Assembly (NCBI GenBank): GCA_964434165.1
Contig: CAYSUS010000061.1
Coordinates: 1-43,491 of the forward strand
Direction of reading: 5' to 3'
Source of the DNA: CAYSUS01 sp964434165
GTDB taxonomy: Bacteria > Planctomycetota > Planctomycetia > Pirellulales > Thermoguttaceae
Length of the DNA stretch: 43,491 bases
In this document: positions 1-7,748 of the stretch, one piece after another
How positions within the stretch are numbered: the stretch's first letter is position 1
How the letters are laid out: each line of letters opens with the position of its first letter
Program-made: the position numbers and the translations under genes
The notes under the pieces: model-generated
What the model was told of the DNA's origin: nothing
What the model saw: the letters and a program-made list of their open reading frames with translations, nothing else
The model's database searches: none

Positions 1-117
1 GCCGAGAAGGTCGCCGAGGGCATCGAGAACACCGCGCCCCAGGCCGCCGAGACGCTGGCGGAGGCCCGCGAGCGCATGAAGCAGGCCGGCCAGCAGTTGA
101 GCCAGGCCTAACAGTAG
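1..117 (+). pseudogene. Upstream in-frame remnant of the coiled-coil protein, ending in two stop codons
   Basis: From base 1 the frame used by the following gene reads as the same kind of Ala/Glu/Gln-rich helical sequence (AEKVAEGIEN... REMKQ-like heptads ending QQLSQA). It then meets TAA at 109-111 and TAG at 115-117, and the same composition resumes at once after them. Both stops would become Gln codons (CAA, CAG) if a single T were read as C, giving a smooth QAQQQPGEE junction. Either the gene is broken by two nonsense changes or the consensus is wrong here. The true start of the gene lies before the window. Confidence 0.5.
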
Positions 118-291
118 CCCGGCGAAGAGTCCAAGCCGGCGGCCGCGGAAGCGGCCAAGAGCGCCGAAAAGGCGGCCGACAAGCTGGCCGAGGCGGCTGA
201 TCAGCTTCGACAGGAGATCGCCAAGAAGGCGCAGGAGCTGGCCGAGGTCGCCCGAGAGCAGCAGGAAGAGACGGCCGCGGCGCGCCAGGCC

Positions 292-2076
292 GTGGAGAAC
301 GCCATCGCCAATCGGCCCGAGTCGATCGGCGAGAAGATCGAGCGCCTCGCCCAGGCCGAGAAGAAGGTCCGCCAGGCCGCGGCCGAACAGCAGCGCGCGG
401 CCGGACGGCCCGAGGCCGCCGAGGCCATGGAACTGGCCCAGGGCATCCGCGAGGCCCTTGAGAAACAGGACCAGGCCGACCGCGCCGCCAAGGCGGCCGA
501 GCAGCGCAAGGGAAGCCAGGCCGAGGCTGTCCAGAAGCAGGAGGAAGTCGCCGAGGCAGCCGGCGAGCTCGCCAAGCAGGCCAAGGCCGAAAACGCCGCT
601 GGCGAGCAAGGCGAGCAAGAGCAGGGCGAAAACGCCCAAGAGATGCAAGGCCAGGAGCAAGCTGGCGAGCAAGCCGGCGAGCAACCGCAAGGCCAGGAGC
701 AAGCTGGGGAGCAACCGCAAGGCCAGGAGCAAGGTGGCGAGCAAGCCGGCGAGCAACCGCAAGGTCAGGAGCAAGGTGGCGAACAGGCCGGCGAGCAGGC
801 CGGCGAGCAACCGCAAGGCCAGGAGCAAGCTGGGGAGCAACCGCAAGGTCAGGAGCAAGGTGGCGAACAGGCTGGCGAGCAGGGCGGCGAGCAGCCGACA
901 GGGCAGGAGCAGGGCGAGGGCGAACAGGGCGACTCGGGCGAGGGCGACCCGGTTGCCGAGGCGCTGGAGCAGGCTCAGCAGGCTGCGGAAGAAGCCGCTC
1001 GCGACATGCTCGATTCGAAGTCCGAGGAGGCCAAGGCCGCCCGGGCTGAGGCCCGCGAAGCCCTCGAAAAGGCTTTGGCCGCTGCCGAGAAAAAGTCCCG
1101 CGAGGAGGCGGCCCAGCCGGCCGGCGAGGCCGACGTAGCCGCGCAGGAGGACGTGAGCGAGGCCATTGGCGAGGCCCAGGAGCTGGCCCAAGGCGACGCG
1201 CCCGAGGCCGCCGAGACGCTCGAGCAAGCCGGCGAGTCGTCGCAGCAGGCCGAGAGCCAGGCGTCAGAGGGCAATCAGCAGGCCGCGTCCGAGTCGCAAG
1301 AGGCCACGGCCCAGGGCCTCGAAGAGGCCGCCGAGCAGTTGGCCGAGGCCCAGGAGCAGCTCGCCCAGCAGGCCGCCGAGCAGCTGGCCGGCGAGGGAGA
1401 GACGGCCGAGGGCCTGGCAGAACAGACCACGCCGGTCGATCCGGGGGCCACGGCGTCGCTCCAGTCGGCCGAGGTCCAGGCCCAACAGGGCGCCGCCCAG
1501 GCTCCCAGTGCGCCCGAACAGGCGGCCCCGGCCGAGGCCGCGGTGGGCCAGGCCATGGAGCAGGCCGCCGCCGAGCTGGCCGGCCAGGAGCAGCAGTTGG
1601 GCCAGACCGAGGCCATGGCCCAGCAGATGGCGGCCCAGGCCCAGGCCGAAATGCCCCAGCCTGGCATGGGGCAGATGGCAGCGCAACTGGCCGGACAGCC
1701 GCAGGCGGCCAGCGAGGCCCTCCAGGCGGCCATGGCCCTGGCCGCCTCGCTCACGCCGCCGCAGCCCGAGCCGGGCGGCCCCTCGGCCATGGCCTCAGGC
1801 GGCGGCCAGTCCAAGCCGGGCGCGTGGACGCAGAACACGCCCAATCCCGACATGCCGCTTACGGAGACGCCCGAGCTCGAGGAGCGCTCGCCCAGCGGCG
1901 AGCCGGGCCAGCGCGTCGGCGACGCCGAGGTCAAGCCGGAGAAGTTCGTCGAGAAGCCGTGGATGGCGCGGCTGCCTCCCGAGATGCGTCACGCCATCCG
2001 CACCGACGGCCCCTCCCGCCCGCCCCGCGGCTACGAGGAGCGCCTGCGCCGGTACTTTGAGAACATCGAGGAGTGA
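292..2076 (+). CDS. Ala/Glu/Gln-rich coiled-coil protein with a GEQPQGQEQ repeat, C-terminal part, upstream of MoxR
   Basis: The frame is open from 118; the first usual start codon is GTG at 292, giving 594 residues, but this is almost certainly a fragment of a longer protein continuing upstream through two stop codons (109-117). Residues 1-105 are charged Ala/Glu/Gln heptads typical of a long coiled coil. Residues about 105-215 are imperfect GEQ / PQGQEQ / AGEQ repeats. Residues 220-450 return to Ala/Glu/Gln-rich helix. The last 65 residues differ: a Pro-rich linker, then a compact basic tail (WMARLPPEMRHAIR..., PPRGYEERLRRYFENIEE) that looks like a genuine conserved end. Large proteins of this kind, DUF4175-like in general build, often precede MoxR and DUF58 in Planctomycetes, where a role in the cell envelope is assumed but unproven. 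No enzymatic motif is visible. Confidence 0.65.
   Translation: MENAIANRPESIGEKIERLAQAEKKVRQAAAEQQRAAGRPEAAEAMELAQGIREALEKQDQADRAAKAAEQRKGSQAEAVQKQEEVAEAAGELAKQAKAENAAGEQGEQEQGENAQEMQGQEQAGEQAGEQPQGQEQAGEQPQGQEQGGEQAGEQPQGQEQGGEQAGEQAGEQPQGQEQAGEQPQGQEQGGEQAGEQGGEQPTGQEQGEGEQGDSGEGDPVAEALEQAQQAAEEAARDMLDSKSEEAKAARAEAREALEKALAAAEKKSREEAAQPAGEADVAAQEDVSEAIGEAQELAQGDAPEAAETLEQAGESSQQAESQASEGNQQAASESQEATAQGLEEAAEQLAEAQEQLAQQAAEQLAGEGETAEGLAEQTTPVDPGATASLQSAEVQAQQGAAQAPSAPEQAAPAEAAVGQAMEQAAAELAGQEQQLGQTEAMAQQMAAQAQAEMPQPGMGQMAAQLAGQPQAASEALQAAMALAASLTPPQPEPGGPSAMASGGGQSKPGAWTQNTPNPDMPLTETPELEERSPSGEPGQRVGDAEVKPEKFVEKPWMARLPPEMRHAIRTDGPSRPPRGYEERLRRYFENIEE
649..915 (+). repeat. Imperfect in-frame tandem repeat coding for (GEQ)PQGQEQ units
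   Basis: Codons for Gly-Gln-Glu-Gln, Ala/Gly-Gly-Glu-Gln and Pro-Gln recur in 12-, 18- and 30-base units. A longer copy is embedded: bases 673-738 recur at 799-864 (offset 126) with one difference (C/T at 723/849), which shows recent slippage or unequal exchange within the array. Confidence 0.85.
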
Positions 2077-2121
2077 CATCACCGCCGCAAAGCAGACGAT
2101 CCGATCGAGTTGACGTTCCCA

Positions 2122-2140
2122 CCGGGCCGACACGGCCCGG
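2122..2140. other. Perfect 8-bp stem-loop between the coiled-coil gene and moxR
   Basis: CCGGGCCG and CGGCCCGG are separated by ACA. The hairpin lies 46 bases after the stop of the upstream gene and about 80 bases before the moxR start. No T-run follows, so it is more likely a transcript-stabilising or attenuating hairpin than a classical terminator. Confidence 0.45.
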
Positions 2141-2223
2141 CTCGGAACGACGCGCGGATAGCGCGTACCGACACAACCACCATCCGAACCTCCAACGCAA
2201 GCCCCTTCAGAAGCGAGACCCCC

Positions 2224-3255
<1,032 letters not shown>

Positions 3256-3272
3256 GACCCGCTGTTCAGTTC

Positions 3273-3305
3273 AGACTTCCGAAGTCTCTAGGACTTCGGA
3301 AGTCT
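3273..3305. repeat. Dispersed double-dyad repeat, copy 1
   Basis: AGACTTCCGAAGTC, five bases (TCTAG), then GACTTCGGAAGTCT form a perfect 14-bp inverted repeat. Each arm is itself a 13-base dyad GACTTC-C/G-GAAGTC. The element lies between moxR and the DUF58 gene. Further copies are at 18737-18769 and 40868-40900, and a half copy is at 43425-43438. Confidence 0.85.
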
Positions 3306-3353
3306 TGGGGCGTCGGGAGCCCGAACTTCCCCCAACCCTAAGCGAGCATCGAC

Positions 3354-4262
3354 GTGGCCAAGAGCGTACTCTCCCGCTATCTCGACCCCGACGTCCTCAG
3401 CCGTATGGCCAACCGGCGGATCGATCCCCGCGGCCTGGTGCTGGGCAACCTGGCCGGGGCGCACAAGTCGCCGCTCTCGGGGTTCGCCGTGGAGTTCGCC
3501 GGCCACCGCGAGTACGCCTGGGGTGACGATCCCAAGCACATCGACTGGCGGATCTACTTCACGCGCGACCGCTACTTCATCAAACAGTACGAGATGGAGA
3601 CGAACTTTGTCTGCCATCTCGTGCTCGACTCGAGCGCGTCGATGCGCTACGGGACCGGGCGCCAGCAGAAGCTCCGCTACGCCGCGCAGATGGTGGCCGC
3701 GCTGGGCTACGCCATCCTCCAGCAGAGCGACAAGGTCTCGCTGGCCACGTTCGACGAGCGCATCCAGGGCGTGGTCCCGCCCAGCAACTCCATGACGCAG
3801 ATCGTGCGCATGACCGAGCACCTGGACCACACCGAGGCCGTGCAGAAGACGAACATGGCCGACTGCCTGGGTGAGCTCACCAGCCGCATGAAGCGCCGCG
3901 AGATCGTGATGGTCTTCAGCGACTTCTTCACCGAGCTGGCCCCCCTGGAGGCCGCCCTGCAAAGGATGCGCTACAACCGCCACGAGGTGGTCCTGTTCCA
4001 GGTCATGCACCACGACGAGCTGGCCTTCGAGTTCGACGGGATGACCAAGTTCGTCGGCCTGGAGATCCCCGAGGAGCTGATCACCCAGCCCGAGCAGCTC
4101 CGCCGCGCCTACCTGAGCGCCTTGGGCGAATTCAACGAGCAATTCGAGGAACTCTGCCACCGCAACCGCGTGGAGCGCGTCCTGGTCGACACCAGCCACG
4201 ACATGGGCGCCGTCTTGGTCGACTACCTCAACCAGCGAAGCCGGGTGCGGAGCGTGCGGTAG
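3354..4262 (+). CDS. DUF58 domain protein (vWA-like partner of MoxR)
   Basis: A 302-residue DUF58 protein. The family signature REYAWGDDPKHIDWR is at residues 52-66. A vWA-like MIDAS motif, D92-S-S94-A-S96, follows in VLDSSASMRYG. The rest has the vWA alternating pattern (IVMVFSDFF, EVVLFQVMHHDEL) and ends in a short basic tail. The start is GTG 3354, preceded by a weak GCGAG; the N-terminus MAKSVLSRYLDPDVLSRMANRRIDPRGLVLG is normal for the family, so no longer start is needed. No membrane segment is visible, so it is probably a cytoplasmic adaptor working with MoxR. A BatA-like vWA membrane gene, often found next, is absent: the neighbour on the other strand is a sugar oxidoreductase. Confidence 0.92.
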   Translation: MAKSVLSRYLDPDVLSRMANRRIDPRGLVLGNLAGAHKSPLSGFAVEFAGHREYAWGDDPKHIDWRIYFTRDRYFIKQYEMETNFVCHLVLDSSASMRYGTGRQQKLRYAAQMVAALGYAILQQSDKVSLATFDERIQGVVPPSNSMTQIVRMTEHLDHTEAVQKTNMADCLGELTSRMKRREIVMVFSDFFTELAPLEAALQRMRYNRHEVVLFQVMHHDELAFEFDGMTKFVGLEIPEELITQPEQLRRAYLSALGEFNEQFEELCHRNRVERVLVDTSHDMGAVLVDYLNQRSRVRSVR

Positions 4263-4300
4263 GATCAGAAGAGCGTTTGGAATCCAGCCGCCACTGTCCC

Positions 4301-5635
4301 TCACACCTTCGGATACTCCCACTCGCCCCGATACTCGCGGGAGAGGTGCGCCGTGGCCGCGTCGTCGCCGACGCAGATTTCCTTCTCGCCGTCCCAGGTG
4401 ACGCTCCGGCCGATCTTCATGGAGAGCATGCCCAACAGGCTCATCGTGGTCGAGCGGTGGCCGATCTCGATGTCGCATACAGGGCGATCGCCCGTCTTGA
4501 TGCACTTGAGGAAGTCGGCCCACAGCTCCTTGATGTTCTGGGCGTCGGGCTCGTTGAGCTGCGCGTCCTGGTGGATCGGCTCCTTGTTGGGGTTGGCCGG
4601 GTAGAAGGTCCAGCCGTCGAGCCAGCCCATGTGGAACGTGCCCTCCGTGCCGTAGAAGTACACGCCCACGGCCTGGCGCGGGTGGGTCTTCTCCGCGTTG
4701 TTGCCGCCGAACCGGCGGTGCTCCCAGCTCATCGAGAAGCTCTCGAACTCGTACGTGGCCAACTGGTGGTCGGGCGCGTCGGTGGTCTGCTGCTTGCCGT
4801 CGTTGATCGCGGGGCCGGCGATCGGCCGCCCGCCCGTGGAGAAGACCCGCTTGGGGTATTTCTCGTCGGTCCACCAGAGGACCTGGTCGAGCCAGTGAAT
4901 GCCCCAGTCGCCGAGCGTGCCGTTGGCGTAGTCAAGAAACCCGCGGAAGCCGCGGGGATGGATCTTGCGGTTGTAGGGGCGCAGCGGCGCAGGGCCGCAC
5001 CACATGTCCCAGTCGAGCCCGGCGGGCGTCTCCTCGTTGGGCCGTGGCTTCTCCGGGCCGCGCCCGCCGTAGAGCACGAAGGCGCGGACCATGCCGATCT
5101 GCCCCGCCTTGCCGCTCTTGAGAAACTCCATGCCCGAGACGTTGTGCGGCGAGATCCGCCGGTGCGTGCCCACCTGGACCACGCGCTGGTTGGCCCGGGC
5201 GGCATTGACCATGGCCCGGCCTTCGCGCACGGTGTGGCTGATCGGCTTCTCCACGTACACGTGGGCCCCGGCATTGCACGCGGCGATCGTGATCAGCGGG
5301 TGCCAGTGATCGGTCGTGCCGACGATGACGATCTCGGGCTTCTCCTTGTCGAGCAGGTCGCGGTAGTCCTTGTAGGTCTTGGGCGTCTTGCCGGTCTTCG
5401 CCTCGACCTTGGCCGCCGCCGGCTTGAGCTGGTTCTCGTCCACGTCGCACAAGCCCACCACCACGGACTGGCCCGCGTCGATGGCCTCGTTGAGGATGTT
5501 CATGCCCCACCAGCCGCTGCCCACCAGCGCGGTCTTGTAGGTCTTGTACTTCTGGGCACCCAGCACGGCCGGGGCCGACAGGGCCGTGGCGGTCGTGCCG
5601 GCGGCGGCGAGGAAGTCGCGACGAGTAAGCGACAT
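4301..5635 (-). CDS. Tat-exported Gfo/Idh/MocA-family oxidoreductase
   Basis: A 444-residue NAD(P)-dependent sugar or inositol dehydrogenase-like protein. It starts with a twin-arginine signal (MSLTRRDFLAAAG, Ala-rich stretch to about residue 27). The Rossmann motif GSGWWG is at about residues 39-44, and the family's EKP catalytic motif is E129-K130-P131 in HVYVEKPISH. The C-terminal domain has the usual pattern (GDWGIHWLDQVLWW, LWADFLKCIKTGDRP). ATG 5635 was chosen because it begins the Tat signal and has GGAG seven bases upstream; an in-frame start 54 bases earlier only adds basic residues. Planctomycetes carry many such exported paralogues, and the substrate cannot be told from sequence. 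The GH127-type gene lies 82 bases upstream on the same strand, so co-transcription is possible. Confidence 0.92.
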   Translation of the reverse strand: MSLTRRDFLAAAGTTATALSAPAVLGAQKYKTYKTALVGSGWWGMNILNEAIDAGQSVVVGLCDVDENQLKPAAAKVEAKTGKTPKTYKDYRDLLDKEKPEIVIVGTTDHWHPLITIAACNAGAHVYVEKPISHTVREGRAMVNAARANQRVVQVGTHRRISPHNVSGMEFLKSGKAGQIGMVRAFVLYGGRGPEKPRPNEETPAGLDWDMWCGPAPLRPYNRKIHPRGFRGFLDYANGTLGDWGIHWLDQVLWWTDEKYPKRVFSTGGRPIAGPAINDGKQQTTDAPDHQLATYEFESFSMSWEHRRFGGNNAEKTHPRQAVGVYFYGTEGTFHMGWLDGWTFYPANPNKEPIHQDAQLNEPDAQNIKELWADFLKCIKTGDRPVCDIEIGHRSTTMSLLGMLSMKIGRSVTWDGEKEICVGDDAATAHLSREYRGEWEYPKV

Positions 5636-5717
5636 GGCAGGTCTCCGCGGGAGGATGTTGGGCTGCTTCTTCCGTCTTCTGTACACCACAAGACCATGAC
5701 CGTGTGGCCGCCGCCTG

Positions 5718-7541
5718 TCAAGGGACGGGCCGCACCGGCCTGATCGGAAACACCGTGCGGAATCGGGCGCCGACGCCCGCCTCCGCGTACGGCGTGACGA
5801 GCACCTCCGTCTTCTCGCCGTCCACGAACAGCGACGCCGCGTAGCGCCGTCGCGAGCCGTCCGCCGCGGCCGCCTTGAGGATCACCTCGCCGGTCAGGGA
5901 TACCTCGTCCAGATCGAGCCGCGGATTGTCCCGGGCATCGATCGCCAGGACCTCGGGACCGCGGAGGACCACGGCGCCGTGCTCCCCCATGCGCTCCACC
6001 ACACACGGCACCTCCGCGAAAAGCTCGATCCGATCGCCGGCCGTCCAGACCCGGCGGATCGGATGGTGCGTGCCGGGCTTCAGGGGATCGTTCGTCTTCT
6101 GCCCGTTGACGGCCAGCGAGGGCCGTCTCGCCCAGCCGGGAACGCGGACCTTGAAGGTCATCTCGACCGGCTCTTGCGGTCCGATCTCGATCGTCACGCG
6201 GCCATCGGCGATGAGGTCGCCTCGCTGCACCAGGCGGACCGCGGCCCCGCGCGCCGTCAGCCGGGCCTCGCCCGGCTCGTAGAGGTCGATGCGCAGCCCC
6301 TCGCGGTCCACCGCATAGACCCACTCGGAGAGCCAGGCGACCGCCCGGGGCCCCGACCAGTAGCAGCACCGCGTGGGCCCGGCGAACCACCGCTTCTCGT
6401 ACCGCAGCGGCGTATAGTAGGTCCACGCCATGCCGTCCGGCGACTGCGCGGCCAACAGGGCGTTGTCGATCGACCGCTCCATGGCCTCCACGTAGCGGGT
6501 CCTGCCCGTGGCCGCGTACATCCGCCGGTTGAAGAGGAGCCACTCGACCGTGGCGCAGGTCTCCTGGTGGCTGGCGTCGGGCCTATCGCTAGGCCCGGCC
6601 GGGGTGAGCTTCTCGCCCAGGCCCAGCGAGCCGGTGGGATAGATGTGATCGCGGGAAAGCCCTTCCCAGACCGATTCGAGCCAGCCCAGCTCCCGTGGAT
6701 CATCCTCGGCCACGGCCAGGTCGGCCATCCCGCCCAACAGGGCCAGCAGCACGTAGGGATGCATCAGGTGGGGCTCGCCCGAGCGCCGCATGGCCTGGAT
6801 CGGCCGGTAGTACTTCCGGGCGCCGCGCACGAAGTCGAGCAGCTCGCGGTTCTTCGTATGGCCGTAGACCCGCACGAGCTGGTCGCACACGTCCACGTTG
6901 CACCCGCCGCCGTGTGCCGCGCGGAAGAAGCGGTGTCCGGCCCCGTCGATCGGTCCGTAGTGCCCCGCGAGCCACCGGGCGGTGCGCGTCGCGGCCTCCA
7001 GCGAAAGCCGATCGCCGAGCCGCTCGTAACACGTCAGCCACCCGGTGATCGCGTACCACTGGTTCCACACGTCCCAGGAGGTCTTGCCCTTGGTCCTGGG
7101 CCCTTCGACGCCGATGTAGCCGTCCTCGTCCTGGCAGTCGCGCATGGCCGCGGCCATGGCGAGGGCCTTCGCGCGCAGCTCCTCGTGGCCCGTATGGGCG
7201 GCGACGCAAGCGGCCGCGTCGAGCCACTTGCCGGCATACTCGCCGTCCCAGGGGCGTTCCTTGTTGCGGCGCTCGCGCAGGCGGAAGGCGTCGAGCATGA
7301 AGCGGCCGTGCTCCCGGTGAACGTGGAGCAGGTAGTCGACGTTGCCCTGGTATCGCTGGCCCAGGCGCCCCCGGAGCTCGACGCGGCCCACGGCGCCCGG
7401 GCTGATCGCGGGGAGGCCGCGCGGCGCGTCGTTCGGAGGGGAACGGTCCCCGGTCCGGCTCGCTGCGCTCTCCGCAAGCGGGGCAATCCCCAAAGCGATC
7501 CAAGCGGCGATGGCAAGACCGTGAGTGAAGGCTGTGTGCAT
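5718..7541 (-). CDS. GH127 (DUF1680)-type glycoside hydrolase, probable beta-L-arabinofuranosidase
   Basis: A 607-residue secreted protein of the DUF1680/GH127 type, whose characterised members remove beta-L-arabinofuranose using a Zn-bound Cys nucleophile. Both halves of the active-site signature are visible: E327-T-C329 in HQETCATVEWLLF, and the Cys pair C392-C393 in TRCCYWSGPRAVAW. These correspond to the Glu/Cys and Cys-Cys zinc ligands of the family. An alpha/alpha-barrel occupies about residues 80-420 and a beta-sandwich the remainder. ATG 7541 (MHTAFTHGLAIAAWIALG) gives a signal peptide; the open frame upstream of it is Pro/Arg-rich and unlikely to be coding. The gene faces the FAD oxidoreductase gene at 7749 across about 207 bases. 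The exact sugar specificity is inferred. Confidence 0.85.
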   Translation of the reverse strand: MHTAFTHGLAIAAWIALGIAPLAESAASRTGDRSPPNDAPRGLPAISPGAVGRVELRGRLGQRYQGNVDYLLHVHREHGRFMLDAFRLRERRNKERPWDGEYAGKWLDAAACVAAHTGHEELRAKALAMAAAMRDCQDEDGYIGVEGPRTKGKTSWDVWNQWYAITGWLTCYERLGDRLSLEAATRTARWLAGHYGPIDGAGHRFFRAAHGGGCNVDVCDQLVRVYGHTKNRELLDFVRGARKYYRPIQAMRRSGEPHLMHPYVLLALLGGMADLAVAEDDPRELGWLESVWEGLSRDHIYPTGSLGLGEKLTPAGPSDRPDASHQETCATVEWLLFNRRMYAATGRTRYVEAMERSIDNALLAAQSPDGMAWTYYTPLRYEKRWFAGPTRCCYWSGPRAVAWLSEWVYAVDREGLRIDLYEPGEARLTARGAAVRLVQRGDLIADGRVTIEIGPQEPVEMTFKVRVPGWARRPSLAVNGQKTNDPLKPGTHHPIRRVWTAGDRIELFAEVPCVVERMGEHGAVVLRGPEVLAIDARDNPRLDLDEVSLTGEVILKAAAADGSRRRYAASLFVDGEKTEVLVTPYAEAGVGARFRTVFPIRPVRPVP

Positions 7542-7694
7542 GGGCGGTTTTGGTGGCGGGTGCACAGGATCCTTCCGCGGTTTGGAGATGGACGGCCCCG
7601 GGCCGAACGTAGCCTCCATTGTAGGCCGCCGCGCACGGGGATTCATCACCGGCGGCGACGGCCCGTGGGGGATGCCACGCGCCCGAAGGGGGCG

Positions 7695-7700
7695 TAGAAT
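7695..7700 (+). promoter_or_regulatory. Candidate -10 (TAGAAT) upstream of the FAD oxidoreductase gene
   Basis: TAGAAT in GCGTAGAATGG lies 48 bases before ATG 7749, in the divergent region shared with the GH127-type gene. No convincing -35 stands 16-18 bases upstream. The same GCGTAGAATGG string occurs before the gene at 39768. A GGAG ribosome binding site precedes the ATG. Confidence 0.3.
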
Positions 7701-7748
7701 GGACCGGGCACGACCCGAATCACCCGGCCCTTCCCACGGAGAAAGACC

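Noticed and set aside
109..117. Stop codons reassigned to Gln in this organism
   Set aside because: Most genes in the window end normally at TAA, TAG or TGA with downstream intergenic sequence, so a general change of code is not supported.
649..915. CRISPR-like array in the Gln-rich repeat
   Set aside because: Units are in-frame, irregular in length, without unique spacers, and encode a continuous low-complexity protein segment.
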